DNA of 64,000 nucleotides from Polynucleobacter necessarius (lineage in GTDB: Bacteria > Pseudomonadota > Gammaproteobacteria > Burkholderiales > Burkholderiaceae). Positions 48,831-60,233 of the stretch are shown one piece after another (position 1 is the stretch's first letter; the number at the start of each line of letters is the position of its first letter). The notes beneath the pieces were generated by a model. That model ran no database searches. It saw nothing but the letters and a program-made list of their open reading frames with translations, and was not told where the DNA came from. The stretch is from assembly GCF_900095205.1 (NCBI RefSeq), contig NZ_LT606951.1, forward strand, positions 1,116,001-1,180,000, in the 5' to 3' direction. A program made the translations under genes and the position numbers.

Positions 48831-50369
48831 TTAGTCTTCGGTGGCTAAATGCAAATGGAGTTGGGATCGGGCAAAGTCGCTGGCATCCTTTTGACGGTCT
48901 GCCTTTGCTGCCGAGGTATTTCTGGCAGCCTCTAATGCATCTAAATAGGATTCCGTAATATCGCCAGTAATGTAATTACCATCAAAACAAGAAGCTTCAA
49001 AGTTCTGAATATCAGGGTTGATATCTCTTACGGCTTGTTTCATGTCCTCAACGCTTTGGTAGATCAGTTGATCTGCGCCGATCATCTTATTGATTTCTTC
49101 ATCAGTGCGACCATAGGCCACTAATTCACTGCGAGTAGGCATATCAATACCGTATACATTCGGGAAGCGCACTGGAGGCGCAGCAGATGCAAAAATTACT
49201 TTTTTAGCACCAGACTCGCGAGCCATCTGCACAATTTCAAATGAAGTAGTTCCACGAACAATAGAATCATCCACAATCAGCACGGTCTTGTCTTTAAATT
49301 CAATTCGCATGGCATTTAATTTCTGACGCACTGACTTCTTACGCACAGCCTGCCCTGGCATGATAAAGGTGCGACCAATATAACGATTCTTGAAAAAACC
49401 CTCTCGATAGTCCACGCCTAAATTCTTTGCCACTTGCATTGCTGCAGGACGACTAGAATCTGGGATTGGCATCACAACATCAATTTCTGCTACGTTCGTT
49501 TCTTTACGGATCTTCTCAGCAAGATAGTCACCCATTCGCATACGAACGTTATAGACGGTCACTCCATCAATCGTTGAGTCTGGTCTTGCCATGTAAACGT
49601 ATTCAAAAATACAAGGCGTAAGGACAGCATTTGGTACACACTGACGTGAATAGAAATTTCCATCTAGATCAATATAAATTGCTTCACCAGGATGAACATC
49701 TCGTACAAATGTAAATCCTAAGCCTTCTAGCGCTACAGATTCGGAGGCAATCATCCATTCAGGACCCTGAGGGGTATCGATGCGACCTATGCACAGAGGG
49801 CGAATACCGTACTGATCACGGAATGCTAGTAAGCCATATCCAGCAATCAAGGAGACTACAGCGTAAGAGCCTTTAACGCGACTAGTGACGCCAGTTACCG
49901 CGTTAAACATCGCGCCCTCATCAAGAGCAGCGCTATTGGTTTCTTTTTGAAGCTCATCGGCTAATACATTTAATAAAACCTCTGTGTCGGAGCTAGTATT
50001 AATATGGCGACGATCACGATAAGCCATCTCTACACGCAAGCTTGGTGCGTTTGTGAGGTTGCCGTTATGCGCCAAGATAATGCCGTAAGGAGCGCTCACA
50101 TAAAACGGTTGTGCTTCCTCTTCGTTACTTGCTGAACCAGCAGTTGGATAGCGTACCTGACCGATACCAGCGTTACCAACCAAGCTGCGCATATTCCGCG
50201 TTCTAAATACGTCTCTAACCAAGCCATTGGCTTTATGCATCGTGAATGAATTGCCATTCATAGTTGCGATGCCTGCAGCATCTTGACCGCGATGTTGCAA
50301 GAGCAACAAAGCATCATAGAGGAGTTGGTTCACTGGTGAGTGAGAAATTGTTCCGACGACGCCACACAT
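48831..50369 (-). CDS. purF: Amidophosphoribosyltransferase
   Basis: A 512-residue enzyme that makes phosphoribosylamine from PRPP and glutamine, the first step of purine synthesis. The N-terminal nucleophile is Cys2 (MCGVVGTISHSPVNQLLYD), with no propeptide. The glutaminase domain shows LLLQHRGQDAAGIA and GIILAHNGNLTNAP. The phosphoribosyltransferase domain carries the PRPP loop VLIVDDSIVRGTTS. It lies 4 nt after cvpA. Intact. Confidence 0.96.
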   Translation of the reverse strand: MCGVVGTISHSPVNQLLYDALLLLQHRGQDAAGIATMNGNSFTMHKANGLVRDVFRTRNMRSLVGNAGIGQVRYPTAGSASNEEEAQPFYVSAPYGIILAHNGNLTNAPSLRVEMAYRDRRHINTSSDTEVLLNVLADELQKETNSAALDEGAMFNAVTGVTSRVKGSYAVVSLIAGYGLLAFRDQYGIRPLCIGRIDTPQGPEWMIASESVALEGLGFTFVRDVHPGEAIYIDLDGNFYSRQCVPNAVLTPCIFEYVYMARPDSTIDGVTVYNVRMRMGDYLAEKIRKETNVAEIDVVMPIPDSSRPAAMQVAKNLGVDYREGFFKNRYIGRTFIMPGQAVRKKSVRQKLNAMRIEFKDKTVLIVDDSIVRGTTSFEIVQMARESGAKKVIFASAAPPVRFPNVYGIDMPTRSELVAYGRTDEEINKMIGADQLIYQSVEDMKQAVRDINPDIQNFEASCFDGNYITGDITESYLDALEAARNTSAAKADRQKDASDFARSQLHLHLATED

Positions 50370-50373
50370 ATCT

Positions 50374-50940
50374 CTAGATTCCTATTGTTATTTTAGGACT
50401 AATGGTTGGGGTAACTTTTGGTAATGCATCATTCAATTGTTTAGCCCAATCGGCGGGAAGCCAACTTTTGATTAAACCTGTTGCCATATCGATTGCTGGT
50501 CTAGTGATTGCATTCTGCCAAGCCATACTTTGAGGGATTGGCGTAAGCACAGCCAAAGTAGCAAGCACAACAACAATCAAGCCACCGCGAACAAGGCCAA
50601 ACGTTAAACCCAAAAAACGGTCAGCTAGATTTAATCCTACTGACGAGATAATTTTTTGCGCTGCGCCACCAACCAAGCCACAGATAATGAGAGTCAATAT
50701 AAATAAAATAATGAAGCTAATGCCTAGACTCAACATTTCATCCAAATGAAATGTTGAAAGCCACTCAGTAGATAAATAATTACTGTAATGGTATGCAACC
50801 CAAGATGCTGCAAACCAAAATACCAAAGCCAATAACTCTTTAAACAATCCTCTTGAAATGCCCACTAAAGCTGAAATCAAAAGCACGACTAGGGTGAAGT
50901 AATCCACCGATGTTAGTTTGAGGGTGGATAAGTATTCCAT
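50374..50940 (-). CDS. cvpA: CvpA family membrane protein
   Basis: A 188-residue protein with four membrane segments (near residues 15-32, 60-82, 100-122 and 62-85 of the second half). The family motif FTLVVLLISALVGISRGLFK opens it, and DRFLGLTFGLVRGGLIVVVL follows. CvpA is linked to colicin V export in E. coli and to envelope stress tolerance elsewhere; its biochemical role is not settled. Its ATG shares one base with the dedD stop (TAATG) and it precedes purF, the classic arrangement. Intact. Confidence 0.93.
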   Translation of the reverse strand: MEYLSTLKLTSVDYFTLVVLLISALVGISRGLFKELLALVFWFAASWVAYHYSNYLSTEWLSTFHLDEMLSLGISFIILFILTLIICGLVGGAAQKIISSVGLNLADRFLGLTFGLVRGGLIVVVLATLAVLTPIPQSMAWQNAITRPAIDMATGLIKSWLPADWAKQLNDALPKVTPTISPKITIGI

Positions 50941-51770
50941 TACTGCTTACCGGATTCGACCAACTTGGGCGAAAGACCCATTGCCTTAATTTTCTTTTCT
51001 GCTGCCTCTGCAAGATCTTTGTCGGTATATGGCCCAGCACGCAGTACATACAACTTAACCCCGTCAGCACCTGGCTTATTCGTAACGTAATAAGGAATCT
51101 TTTGATCCTTCAACTTTGCAATCCAACCCTTGGCACGTTCTTCAGATGCAAATGCGCCAATTTGGATTACATATTTGCCTAAACCACTAGTGGCAGTATT
51201 GCTTGATCCTGAATTATTGACTACAGCAGTCTTAGAGGCATCATCCACTTTCGGCTTGGTATTTGCATTAGCAACCACCTCTTCGCCTACAGCCAACCCT
51301 AATGTAGTTGACTTACTCGCAGCAGGAGCTGCGGGTTTGGTTTCTAGCTTCACGTCAGCCTTTACCTCGGGTGTAGGCGTCGCTACCTTTGGAGCCTCTG
51401 CTAGGGTATCTGACTTTGGCTTGGCTTCAGGCTTGGGCTCTGCTTTTATCTCAGGCTTTGTTTCAGCGCCTGGTATCGGCAAGCTAGTCACAATATTGAC
51501 AGCTATATCGTTTGGGGATAACTTCAGTCTATTGTCCAAAATGCGAGGTAAGCCAATTACAGCAATCAACACAAGTACTGCAGCACCAATAAGGCGATGA
51601 CGCGCTCTTTGTTGTTCTGGGTCTTCTGTTAGGGTCAGCTCTTCCGCCTCAACCGAACGCTGCAAGCTACGTAGTGCAGCCCTTTTGACGGTGCGGCCAC
51701 CCCTTAAACCTAATTCAAGGTCATCAGAAGACTGGGTTTTTCGCTTAAAAAAGCTCGGTAAACGAATCAT
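50940..51770 (-). CDS. DedD-like SPOR-domain protein
   Basis: A 276-residue, single-span inner-membrane protein: a cytosolic start, a membrane helix at about residues 60-78 (LIGAAVLVLIAVIGLPRILD), a Lys/Pro/Ala-rich periplasmic linker, and a C-terminal SPOR domain (GKYVIQIGAFASEERAKGWI, VLRAGPYTDKDLAEAAEKKI). SPOR domains bind denuded glycan strands at the septum, so a role in cell constriction is likely. It lies between folC and cvpA, as in E. coli. Intact. Confidence 0.9.
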   Translation of the reverse strand: MIRLPSFFKRKTQSSDDLELGLRGGRTVKRAALRSLQRSVEAEELTLTEDPEQQRARHRLIGAAVLVLIAVIGLPRILDNRLKLSPNDIAVNIVTSLPIPGAETKPEIKAEPKPEAKPKSDTLAEAPKVATPTPEVKADVKLETKPAAPAASKSTTLGLAVGEEVVANANTKPKVDDASKTAVVNNSGSSNTATSGLGKYVIQIGAFASEERAKGWIAKLKDQKIPYYVTNKPGADGVKLYVLRAGPYTDKDLAEAAEKKIKAMGLSPKLVESGKQ

Positions 51771-51773
51771 GGA

Positions 51774-53099
51774 TCAGTGGGCCTGCTTGTTTCGGTAAGT
51801 CATTACGCCTGCAACGGTATAGAAAGATCCGAAGGTCACAATTCTATCACCCTCACCCGCCTTTGAAAGCACTTTTTGATACGCTGCAGCAGGATCTTCG
51901 AAGCACTCAATGCCACCATCTGCCCCGTTTTTAGGCTTAACACCCATGGATTCAAGCTTCTCAGCCAAAACCTTGGCACTCGCAGCTCTCGGGGTGGATA
52001 AATCGGTACAAAACCAGAAATCCACGATATTTAGAAGGGGTTTAATCACGCCCTCAATGTCCTTATCAGCCATCGCACCAAAAATGGCATAGGTGTAGGG
52101 GTGATAACCCATCTTATCGAGACCCTGAGCCAAAGTTGCAGCAGCATGTGGGTTATGGGCAACATCCAAGACAACTGTAGGCTGGCCTGGCAAAATTTGG
52201 AAACGACCTGGTAACTCAACCAATGCAAAGCCATTCCGGATATCCTGAGCACTCACTGGTAAGCGTTGATGAAGCGCCATTAAAGCAACCACTACAGCAG
52301 AAGCATTCAGAATCTGATTGGCACCCCGTAACGCAGGGTAGCCAAGACCGCTAAAGCGTTTTTTGCGCCCTACCCAGCCCCACTGCTGTTTATCGCCTTG
52401 AAAGTTATAGTCACGCCCTTGTAACCAAAGGTCGCACCCGAGTTTTTCAGCGTAATCAATTAATGATTGAGGCGGTACTGGATCGCCGCAGACAGCAATA
52501 TGTCCTGGACGGAAGATGCCTGCTTTTTCAAGGCCAATGGCCTCGCGTGTCCCACCCAAGAAATCTGCATGATCAATATCAATGCTAGTCACGATCGCGC
52601 AATCAGCATCCACAATATTGACGGCATCCAAACGACCACCCATTCCCACCTCTAAGACAACGGCGTCTAGATTGGATTTAGCAAACAAATGCATGATGGC
52701 CAAAGTGGTGAATTCAAAATACGTTAATGTCGGTGCATCCACCAAACTGACGCGTGCTTTTTCAACTGCCGCAAAATGTTCAAGCAAAAGATTGTCATTA
52801 ACATCCTCTCCGTTGATGCGCGCACGTTCATTAAATTTAAGCAAGTGTGGAGACGTATGGCAACCAACTCGATAACCCGAAGCCAAGAGAATGCTCTCCA
52901 AAAATGCACAAGTAGAGCCTTTACCATTTGTACCGGCAACAGTAATCACTGGACAATCAAAATGAAGATCTAGTGCAGCCTTTACTCGATTAATACGCTC
53001 AAGACCCATATCGATACCGACAGGGTAAGCAGTTTCAAGGTGGCTGAGCCAAGCCTCTAGGCTGGGAAATAGAATGGGGGCTTGGTGTGCTGAGCTCAA
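51774..53099 (-). CDS. folC: Bifunctional folylpolyglutamate/dihydrofolate synthase
   Basis: A 441-residue Mur-ligase-type enzyme that adds glutamate to dihydropteroate and to reduced folates. The P-loop is TVAGTNGKGSTCAFLESILL, VGMGGRLDAVNIVD and SIDIDHADFLGGTREAIGLE are conserved segments, and VVLDVAHNPHAAATLAQGLD marks the C-terminal domain. It lies 4 nt after accD. Intact. Confidence 0.95.
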   Translation of the reverse strand: MSSAHQAPILFPSLEAWLSHLETAYPVGIDMGLERINRVKAALDLHFDCPVITVAGTNGKGSTCAFLESILLASGYRVGCHTSPHLLKFNERARINGEDVNDNLLLEHFAAVEKARVSLVDAPTLTYFEFTTLAIMHLFAKSNLDAVVLEVGMGGRLDAVNIVDADCAIVTSIDIDHADFLGGTREAIGLEKAGIFRPGHIAVCGDPVPPQSLIDYAEKLGCDLWLQGRDYNFQGDKQQWGWVGRKKRFSGLGYPALRGANQILNASAVVVALMALHQRLPVSAQDIRNGFALVELPGRFQILPGQPTVVLDVAHNPHAAATLAQGLDKMGYHPYTYAIFGAMADKDIEGVIKPLLNIVDFWFCTDLSTPRAASAKVLAEKLESMGVKPKNGADGGIECFEDPAAAYQKVLSKAGEGDRIVTFGSFYTVAGVMTYRNKQAH

Positions 53100-53103
53100 G
53101 CGC

Positions 53104-53991
53104 TTAAAGAGCTGAGCTACCCGCTATCGCAGGCTCAGGAAGCTTTTGCAATAAAGCTAGCAAGCGAGCGATTTCACCGCGCATTTGGCGACGATCAACA
53201 ACCATGTCAACGCCGCCCTTTTGCATGAGGAACTCGGACCGCTGAAAGCCTTCAGGTAACTTTTCACGTACTGTTTGCTCAATGACGCGAGGACCAGCAA
53301 AGCCGATTAAGGCCTTTGGCTCTGCCATGACTACATCACCCATAAATGCAAAACTAGCAGAGATACCGCCCATGGTTGGATCGGTGAGAACGCTGATATA
53401 AGGCAGGCCTTTTTTTGACAGCAAGGTCAACATTGAATTTGTTTTGGCCATTTGAAAAAGTGACAACAAGCCCTCTTGCATACGTGCACCACCAGTGGCA
53501 GTTACACAAATGAAAGCGCACTTTTTATCAATAGCTTCTTGAGCACCACGGGCAAAACGCTCACCCACTACAGAACCCATCGAGCCACCCATGTATTGAA
53601 ATTCAAAACAAGCGACTACTACAGGAATCGTTTCAATCTTGCCACCCATCACAATCAAGGCTTCAGATTCACCAGAAGCATCGTTTGCTTCTTTAATGCG
53701 GTCTGGGTATTTTTTGGAATCTTTGAATTTGAGTGGATCGATTGGATAAATATCAGCACCAATCTCGTAGCGACCTTTTTCATCGAGCAAACTATCTAAG
53801 CGCAAACGCGCACCGATACGCATGTGATGACTGCATTTTAGGCACACCGATAAATTGGCTTCGATGTCGGCGCTGTAGAGAACCGTTTCACAACCTGGGC
53901 ACTTAACCCACAATCCCTCTGGTACTGATTTGCGATTTGCAGGATCAGTATGTTGAATTTGGGGTGAGAGTAATTTATCTATCCAGCTCAT
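53104..53991 (-). CDS. accD: Acetyl-CoA carboxylase carboxyltransferase subunit beta
   Basis: A 295-residue protein with an N-terminal four-Cys zinc ribbon (Cys31, 34, 50 and 53 in [14 protein letters not shown] and [10 protein letters not shown]). The crotonase-like carboxyltransferase core contains [20 protein letters not shown] and [18 protein letters not shown]. With AccA it transfers the carboxyl group from biotin to acetyl-CoA, giving malonyl-CoA. It is 5 nt after trpA. Intact. Confidence 0.96.
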   Translation of the reverse strand: MSWIDKLLSPQIQHTDPANRKSVPEGLWVKCPGCETVLYSADIEANLSVCLKCSHHMRIGARLRLDSLLDEKGRYEIGADIYPIDPLKFKDSKKYPDRIKEANDASGESEALIVMGGKIETIPVVVACFEFQYMGGSMGSVVGERFARGAQEAIDKKCAFICVTATGGARMQEGLLSLFQMAKTNSMLTLLSKKGLPYISVLTDPTMGGISASFAFMGDVVMAEPKALIGFAGPRVIEQTVREKLPEGFQRSEFLMQKGGVDMVVDRRQMRGEIARLLALLQKLPEPAIAGSSAL

Positions 53992-53996
53992 TAGTT

Positions 53997-54794
53997 TTAA
54001 CTATCCAATGCGTCGCGAATCTCACGAATGAAGGTTCCCAGTGATTGTACTGCCTGACCTGGGGGTGCATCCTCTAAAAGACGCATAATTCGGCTGCCAA
54101 TAACGACTGCATCGGCACTTGCCGATACCGCCTTGGCACTAGCGGCATCGCTAATTCCAAAACCTACTGCAATTGGAATTTCGGTCTCTTCGCGAATTTT
54201 GGGGATGATGCTGGCTACATCTTGGGTGTTAAGGTGGGATGCTCCAGTAACCCCCCGCATAGAAACGTAATAGATATAACCAGAAGCTATTTTGGCGGCC
54301 TCTTTAATGCGTTCATGAGAAGAAGTTGGCGCCAGCAAGAAAATAGGGTCAATACCAGCAACGCGCATGCGAGCTGCAAAATCTACACACTCCTCTGGCG
54401 GGTAGTCGACCACTAAAACGCCATCAACTCCAGCAGCTTTTGCTTCGGTAGCAAACCGCTCTGCTCCCATCTGTTCAACTGGATTTGCGTAACCCATTAA
54501 TACAACTGGAGTATGAGCATCTTTTTGACGAAATTCTTTGACCATCTCTAAACAGCTGTGCAAAGTAACGCCCTGAGTTAAGGCGCGCTCTGAAGATCTC
54601 TGAATCACAGGACCATCTGCCATCGGATCAGAAAATGGCACACCCAACTCAATCACACTTGAACCACCACGCACTAGGGCATGCATCAACTCAACGGTCA
54701 GCTTTGGATCTGGATCCCCTGCAGTAATAAAAGGAATCAATCCTTTTTTACCTGAGGCTTTTAGTTCTTTAAAGAGCGCAGTAATTTTTGACAT
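53997..54794 (-). CDS. trpA: Tryptophan synthase alpha subunit
   Basis: A 265-residue TIM barrel. [20 protein letters not shown] (with a preceding start [11 protein letters not shown]) and [20 protein letters not shown] hold the catalytic Glu and Asp. [13 protein letters not shown] and [14 protein letters not shown] bind the phosphate. It cleaves indole-3-glycerol phosphate and passes indole to TrpB through a tunnel. It lies 22 nt after trpB. Intact. Confidence 0.96.
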   Translation of the reverse strand: MSKITALFKELKASGKKGLIPFITAGDPDPKLTVELMHALVRGGSSVIELGVPFSDPMADGPVIQRSSERALTQGVTLHSCLEMVKEFRQKDAHTPVVLMGYANPVEQMGAERFATEAKAAGVDGVLVVDYPPEECVDFAARMRVAGIDPIFLLAPTSSHERIKEAAKIASGYIYYVSMRGVTGASHLNTQDVASIIPKIREETEIPIAVGFGISDAASAKAVSASADAVVIGSRIMRLLEDAPPGQAVQSLGTFIREIRDALDS

Positions 54795-54816
54795 AAGTAT
54801 TTCTTAAATATATTTC

Positions 54817-56010
54817 TTAACCTTCTGACCCGGTTGCTTGGGCAACAGTATGCATATCTTTATCTCCGCGACCAGAGAGATTTACCAAAATAGTTTTGTC
54901 CTTTGGCAATGTCTTTGCTAGTTTGCAGGCATATGCAATGGCATGAGAAGATTCCAGCGCTGGAATAATGCCTTCAATACGGCAGCAATCATGGAATGCT
55001 TGCAGTGCTTCTTCATCAGTAATCGCGACGTAGTCTGCACGGCCAGAGTCTTTTAACCAGGCATGCTCAGGCCCAACACCTGGGTAGTCCATACCGGCAG
55101 AAACAGAGTGTGTTTCAGAGATTTGGCCATTTTCATCTTGCAATAAGTAAGTGCGATTGCCATGCAATACACCAGGCTTACCTATGCACAATGCAGCTGA
55201 ATGCAAACCGCTTCCTAAACCATGTCCGGCAGCTTCTACGCCAACCAATTTCACTTCAGGAAAATCAATATAGGGGTAGAAAATGCCCATCGCATTAGAG
55301 CCACCACCAACGCAAGCTAAAACAAAGTCTGGTTGGCGACCAGTCATCTCTGGCATCTGCACCTTGCACTCTTCACCGATCACGCTTTGGAAATCGCGCA
55401 CCATCATTGGATAAGGATGTGGGCCGGCAACTGTGCCGATGATGTAGAAAGTATTGTCTACATTGGTTACCCAATCACGCATCACCTCATTGAGCGCATC
55501 TTTTAAGGTTTTGGTGCCAGACTCAACAGGAACCACTTTGGCACCAAGTAATTTCATGCGGAACACGCTTTGCGCTTGACGTGCAACGTCCACCGAACCC
55601 TGATACACAGTGCAATCCAAACCAAAGCGTGCACAAATGGTGGCGGTAGCAACACCGTGCTGCCCTGCCCCAGTCTCGGCAATGATGCGAGGTTTACCCA
55701 TACGCTTAGCCAACATCGCTTGACCAATCACATTGTTAATTTTGTGCGCGCCTGTGTGATTTAAATCTTCACGCTTTAAATAAATCTGGGCACCACCCAG
55801 CATTTCACTCCAACGCTTAGCGTAATACACAGGCGAAGGTCTACCAACAAAGTGTTTGAGCTCGTAATGAAACTCTTCAATAAACTCTGGATCGTGCTGA
55901 TATTTTGCGTACGCCTCTTTGAGCTCGTCTAATGCATACATTAATGTCTCAGAAACAAACACGCCACCATAGGGACCAAAGTGTCCGCGTGCATCTGGCT
56001 TGTCGTACAT
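54817..56010 (-). CDS. trpB: Tryptophan synthase beta subunit
   Basis: A 397-residue PLP enzyme. The PLP lysine stands in [20 protein letters not shown], and the phosphate-binding glycine loop in [20 protein letters not shown]. Conserved [20 protein letters not shown] is present. It joins indole and serine to give tryptophan. It lies 30 nt after trpF in the trpFBA group. Intact. Confidence 0.97.
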   Translation of the reverse strand: MYDKPDARGHFGPYGGVFVSETLMYALDELKEAYAKYQHDPEFIEEFHYELKHFVGRPSPVYYAKRWSEMLGGAQIYLKREDLNHTGAHKINNVIGQAMLAKRMGKPRIIAETGAGQHGVATATICARFGLDCTVYQGSVDVARQAQSVFRMKLLGAKVVPVESGTKTLKDALNEVMRDWVTNVDNTFYIIGTVAGPHPYPMMVRDFQSVIGEECKVQMPEMTGRQPDFVLACVGGGSNAMGIFYPYIDFPEVKLVGVEAAGHGLGSGLHSAALCIGKPGVLHGNRTYLLQDENGQISETHSVSAGMDYPGVGPEHAWLKDSGRADYVAITDEEALQAFHDCCRIEGIIPALESSHAIAYACKLAKTLPKDKTILVNLSGRGDKDMHTVAQATGSEG

Positions 56011-56040
56011 AGCTACCTCTTAAGAATTATTTACAGCAAA

Positions 56041-56718
56041 TTATTGGGATAATGATTTCGCATCAGCTGCGCGCACCGCTTGAACAAATTGAGCCATGAG
56101 CGCAGGATCTTTCACACCCCTGCTGCTTTCTACGCCACTACTGACGTCAACCGCGCAAGGATGCAGACGAGCAATCGCCTCGCCCACGTTGTGCGTGTTC
56201 AATCCACCACTCAAAACGACCCGAGGCGCGTTTTCGCTTACCCATGTCTGTGGAATTCCTTGCCAATCAAAAGGAACGCCTCCGCCACCATATCCCTTAA
56301 CGAGAGTATCCAGCAGAAAAGCGTTTGCATGCCCATATTGTATGGAAAAATTACCAAATGCGAAGCCCTCGCCTACCCGAGCTGCTTTCATCCAAGGTTC
56401 GCCTGCGGCAAGCTCGACACACCGTTCTGGGGTCTCATCCCCATGAAATTGCCATAAAGTGATTGAAGCGGCAGCTCTAATGGCAGCGAATTGCTCGTCT
56501 GTTGCGTTTACAACCAATCCCACGGCATCTACCCCTGCCGGCAGCTTCGAGATTAGCTGAGCAGCGATATTGGGGCTTACAGCCCGTACGCTAGGCGGAT
56601 AGAAAACGAAGCCAACAGCATCCACACCTGCAGAAACGGCCGAATCGATATCGGCAGACGTTCTTAAACCGCAGATTTTGACCCTAGTACGGCCTGAAGA
56701 GTATGTCAGTAAGCCCAT
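56041..56718 (-). CDS. trpF: Phosphoribosylanthranilate isomerase
   Basis: A 225-residue TIM barrel. RVKICGLRTSADIDSAVSAG holds the catalytic Cys, GVDAVGFVFYPPSVRAVSP follows, and the C-terminal VVLSGGLNTHNVGEAI and DVSSGVESSRGVKDPALM hold the Asp and the phosphate site. It converts phosphoribosylanthranilate to the carboxyphenylamino-ribulose phosphate. It follows truA by 26 nt, an order usual in the group. Intact. Confidence 0.95.
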   Translation of the reverse strand: MGLLTYSSGRTRVKICGLRTSADIDSAVSAGVDAVGFVFYPPSVRAVSPNIAAQLISKLPAGVDAVGLVVNATDEQFAAIRAAASITLWQFHGDETPERCVELAAGEPWMKAARVGEGFAFGNFSIQYGHANAFLLDTLVKGYGGGGVPFDWQGIPQTWVSENAPRVVLSGGLNTHNVGEAIARLHPCAVDVSSGVESSRGVKDPALMAQFVQAVRAADAKSLSQ

Positions 56719-56744
56719 AGATGAATGATAAGGCCTTGGGTCAG

Positions 56745-57575
56745 TTATTTCCCGGTAACCTTAGCAGGTAACCAAGAGTTTTCGAGCCAAGGCGCTGGAA
56801 TAGAAAATGCTTCTGGATATTGAATTTTGGCCAAATAGAGACCATCTGCCATAAAAGTCGGCGCAGCAATTTGCCTGTTCTTTGCAGTCAATACCTCGCC
56901 CATCCACTCTGGCTTTTGCCTACCCTGACCAATTTGCAAAAAATATCCGACCACATTACGAATCATGTGATGCAAAAAAGCATTCCCTTGGATTTTGAAA
57001 TACAACCATGGCTGTTCGGCAAAAATCTCAATGGAATAAATCGTTTTTATCGGGGTTTTGCTCTGGCATTCTGACGATCTGAATGAACTGAAATCATGCT
57101 CACCAATTAAACACTCGGCTGATTTTTTCATGGCATCAATATCAAGCCATTGGTTTGGCGGCAGCATTAAATAACCCGCACGGGAATGAGACATCGGCGA
57201 ACGACAAGGACCCACCTGAAGCGCATAGATATATTCGCGCTCGTAAGCGGAAAAACGTGCACTGAAATCATCGGAAACTGGCTTTGCCCAATTCACCACA
57301 ATCGATGGCGGCAAAAATGAGTTCACCCCCCTTACCCAAGAAAAGTCCTCGCGCTCCACATTCGTATCAAAGTGAACTACTTGACCTAGCGCATGCACAC
57401 CAGCATCGGTTCTTCCTGCGGTAATCGTATGAATGGGGAGCTCTGCACAAGCTTGCTCACCAACAAAAGCAGAAATGGCTTTTTCTAATTCATCCTGCAC
57501 TGTGTTGTGATTAACCTGAGTTTGCCAGCCAGAATAAGGGCTGCCATCATATTGGAGGCCAAGGGCTATACGCAT
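56745..57575 (-). CDS. truA: tRNA pseudouridine(38-40) synthase
   Basis: A 276-residue TruA-type pseudouridine synthase. The catalytic Asp is in [20 protein letters not shown], and [20 protein letters not shown] is the family's C-terminal motif. [17 protein letters not shown] opens it. It modifies U38-40 in the anticodon arm of many tRNAs. It begins two bases past the fimV stop. Intact. Confidence 0.95.
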   Translation of the reverse strand: MRIALGLQYDGSPYSGWQTQVNHNTVQDELEKAISAFVGEQACAELPIHTITAGRTDAGVHALGQVVHFDTNVEREDFSWVRGVNSFLPPSIVVNWAKPVSDDFSARFSAYEREYIYALQVGPCRSPMSHSRAGYLMLPPNQWLDIDAMKKSAECLIGEHDFSSFRSSECQSKTPIKTIYSIEIFAEQPWLYFKIQGNAFLHHMIRNVVGYFLQIGQGRQKPEWMGEVLTAKNRQIAAPTFMADGLYLAKIQYPEAFSIPAPWLENSWLPAKVTGK

Positions 57576-57577
57576 GT

Positions 57578-58987
57578 TTAGGTATTGCGATGCGAGATTT
57601 CCGCCAATAAGCTCTGCGCTTCAAGCTTCAATATCGTGATTGCTGGATCAACAGAATTACTCACCTGTAGCACTTCTTCAATCGACTTTTTAGCAGCAGA
57701 AAAGTCTTCAATGGTAATGTAAGCACGGGCTAGGTTGAGCTTGACGCGCAAAGTGTCGGCTAGCGGATTTAATGCAAGGGCATTCGCTGCAGATGCGAAC
57801 TCTTTATTCGGTTTTGAAAGGTCAAGATCAATCCCTTCAAACAAAGCTTTGGCACGAGCAGGCATTTCAAAATGAGAGCCTGCGGCAGGCTTCTCATCTT
57901 TAGATACATGCTGATCTTTTGTATCGACATGCGTTGAAGTGGTAAAATTGGGCGCTCCTGAACGGCGCGCATTGCGGGCTAAGCCCCACAACAACCCAGT
58001 CAAAATGATTAATGCGATTGCCAGAATGGCTGGACCAAAGCCACCCAAACCAAAGTTGCTCTCTACCGCTTTTTTCTCTTTGGACTTATCCAAGAGCTTT
58101 TGCAAAGCGGCAATATTTTTTTCAAGTTCAGCTACGCGTGCTTTGGTTTGCTCTAACATTTTCTCTTGAGCAACTAACTCTTCTGTGTAACGTCGTTCCT
58201 GCTCATTACCCTCAGCACTAGACCCAATCTTGAGACGATCCTTTGCAGCAATATCATTCGACTTAGTGCTGTCTGACTTGCCCCCACTAGTCCCTGCATC
58301 TTTTTCGCCACGCTCTTGACGCCATTGCTCGTTTGCATCTACTACAAACTGATTGGCCTCTACAGGGCTAATAGAACGCAATAGCGCCTGACTAAGCTTA
58401 TTTAATTCAGCACCCGCAGCCAAACGATTAATACTGCCACTGGCAAAAGCACCTGGATTGGCCTTATATAAAGCCATCATCGTTTGATCTAAAGTTGCAC
58501 CAGCTAACTGTGGCACCATGACTGCGGCAATCTCTGACAAAGTTTGACCCGGCTTTACAGTTACCTTTTGTACATCACCAAGCAATAGGATAAAGGTTTT
58601 AGTTAAGCTACCACTAGCCCAATTCAGATTAACCAAGATATCCAAAAATGGATCATCTGAAAGCGGAACAGGATTGACCGTTTCCACCAAGGCCATTAAC
58701 TTCTCTTGGCGATTGCGATACACCATCGCCTGAGGATTGAGTTCCAATATTTTTGGTGGAATACCCAAGCGCTTATAGCTTGCTTTGTTTGGAATCTTGA
58801 CCGTCAGGCTCGATAAAGCACTCTGCTCATCCGTATTCACCCGAATAGGAATCTCTATACGTAGTGGCTCACCAGAACGTGATTGCAACTGAGGGGCACC
58901 CAAAGTAAGGGCGCCAGCCAAAGTTGACCAGCCAAGCAAAATAAAGCTAAGCAGCTTTATCAAACCTAGCCGGCTATTACAAAACAT
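57578..58987 (-). CDS. FimV-like peptidoglycan-binding membrane protein
   Basis: A protein of about 469 residues from the ATG at 58987, which gives a signal peptide ([20 protein letters not shown]) and lies just past the asd stop. A longer frame reaches into asd and is not credible. The N-terminal FimV domain ([40 protein letters not shown]) is followed by a LysM-like module with [14 protein letters not shown], a coiled coil near residues 255-300, one membrane helix near 310-330, and a short cytosolic C-terminal TPR-like part. FimV scaffolds type IV pili and cell poles in Pseudomonas; here it may do so or have another envelope role. Shorter than Pseudomonas FimV, but usual for the group. Intact. 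Confidence 0.85.
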   Translation of the reverse strand: MFCNSRLGLIKLLSFILLGWSTLAGALTLGAPQLQSRSGEPLRIEIPIRVNTDEQSALSSLTVKIPNKASYKRLGIPPKILELNPQAMVYRNRQEKLMALVETVNPVPLSDDPFLDILVNLNWASGSLTKTFILLLGDVQKVTVKPGQTLSEIAAVMVPQLAGATLDQTMMALYKANPGAFASGSINRLAAGAELNKLSQALLRSISPVEANQFVVDANEQWRQERGEKDAGTSGGKSDSTKSNDIAAKDRLKIGSSAEGNEQERRYTEELVAQEKMLEQTKARVAELEKNIAALQKLLDKSKEKKAVESNFGLGGFGPAILAIALIILTGLLWGLARNARRSGAPNFTTSTHVDTKDQHVSKDEKPAAGSHFEMPARAKALFEGIDLDLSKPNKEFASAANALALNPLADTLRVKLNLARAYITIEDFSAAKKSIEEVLQVSNSVDPAITILKLEAQSLLAEISHRNT

Positions 58988-58997
58988 AAGGGATAAA

Positions 58998-60155
58998 TTA
59001 CTTCTCAAGCAAAATACGCAACATACGGCGCAACGGCTCAGCAGCACCCCACAATAATTGATCGCCAACTGTGAATGCGCCTAAATATTCTGGGCCCATT
59101 GCCAGTTTGTGCAAGCGTCCAATAGGCACAGTTAAAGTACCGCTTACAGCCGCAGGTGATAAATCGCGCTCAGTAGTTTCGCGGTCGTTTGGAACCACTT
59201 TGACCCACTGATTATCTGCCGCCAAAATGGCTTCAATCTCTTGAAGAGGAATGTCTTTTTTCAATTTGACAGTCAAGCCCTGTGAATGGCAACGCATCGC
59301 GCCAACGCGAACGCATAGACCATCGATTGGAATACTTCCTGCCGTACGAAACGCTGGACGACCTAAGATCTTATTGAACTCAGCGCCACCCTTCCACTCT
59401 TCTTTGGTCTGACCATTCTCAACTGGCACGTCGATCCAAGGAATCAAGCTACCAGCTAAGGCTGTGTTGCGAAAATTCTTTTTCGGAAAATCAGCAGAAC
59501 GCAAAGTCTCGGTCACTTTGCGATCAATATCCAATATCCATGAAGATGGATCTGCTAACTCAGTTGCGACGCTATCACGCAATGCCCCCATCTGGAGCAG
59601 CAATTCACGCATATTTTGAGCGCCAGCACCAGAGGCTGCCTGGTAAGTCATGGCGCTAATCCACTCAACCATGTCAGCTTTAACTAAGCCGCCCATAGCC
59701 ATCATCATCAAGCTCACAGTGCAATTGGCGCCGATCCAATTTTTGCCGCCTGCTGCTAGCGCTTTATCTATTACAGAGCGCTTCACTGGATCCAAAACCA
59801 ATACTGCATCATCTTTCATACGCAATGCACTAGCCGCATCAATCCAATGACCATTCCATCCCGCCGCGCGCAGCTTAGGGAAAATATCATTTGTATAGTC
59901 ACCACCTTGGCAAGTCAAGATAATGTCGCAACGGGACAGTGCCCTGATATCATTCGCATCTTGCAAGGCACTTTCACTCTTGGTTACTTTTTGCCCATTC
60001 AGCAAAGGCACTTCGCCGCCAGCTTGACTTGTGCTAAAAAATACAGGCTCGATAAAATCGAAGTCCTTCTCAGCCAACATTCTCTCCATGAGAACGCTGC
60101 CAACCATACCGCGCCAGCCGACTAAACCAACCAAAGGTGTTTTTGTATTTGCCAT
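58998..60155 (-). CDS. asd: Aspartate-semialdehyde dehydrogenase
   Basis: A protein of about 385 residues that reduces aspartyl phosphate to the semialdehyde, the branch point to lysine, threonine, methionine and diaminopimelate. The NADP motif [18 protein letters not shown] is near the N-terminus. The catalytic Cys stands in [14 protein letters not shown], and [20 protein letters not shown] carries the substrate His. An ATG at 60161 precedes the ATG at 60155 by two codons; either may start it. It lies 11 nt before fimV. Intact. Confidence 0.95.
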   Translation of the reverse strand: MANTKTPLVGLVGWRGMVGSVLMERMLAEKDFDFIEPVFFSTSQAGGEVPLLNGQKVTKSESALQDANDIRALSRCDIILTCQGGDYTNDIFPKLRAAGWNGHWIDAASALRMKDDAVLVLDPVKRSVIDKALAAGGKNWIGANCTVSLMMMAMGGLVKADMVEWISAMTYQAASGAGAQNMRELLLQMGALRDSVATELADPSSWILDIDRKVTETLRSADFPKKNFRNTALAGSLIPWIDVPVENGQTKEEWKGGAEFNKILGRPAFRTAGSIPIDGLCVRVGAMRCHSQGLTVKLKKDIPLQEIEAILAADNQWVKVVPNDRETTERDLSPAAVSGTLTVPIGRLHKLAMGPEYLGAFTVGDQLLWGAAEPLRRMLRILLEK

Positions 60156-60233
60156 GATCATTAACTATCTAGTGAATTTGATTGCCTATTTAAATACTTT
60201 TGTAACTACTATTTTTAAAAAATAAATTTCTAT

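Noticed and set aside
51130..51600. 156-codon plus-strand ORF opposite the SPOR-domain gene
   Set aside because: Antisense image of a low-complexity Lys/Pro/Ala/Thr linker in an intact, recognised gene; no independent evidence.
57578..59068. FimV frame starting at 59068 within asd
   Set aside because: The extra 27 residues overlap the conserved C-terminus of asd and precede the real signal peptide; the ATG at 58987 just after the asd stop fits better.
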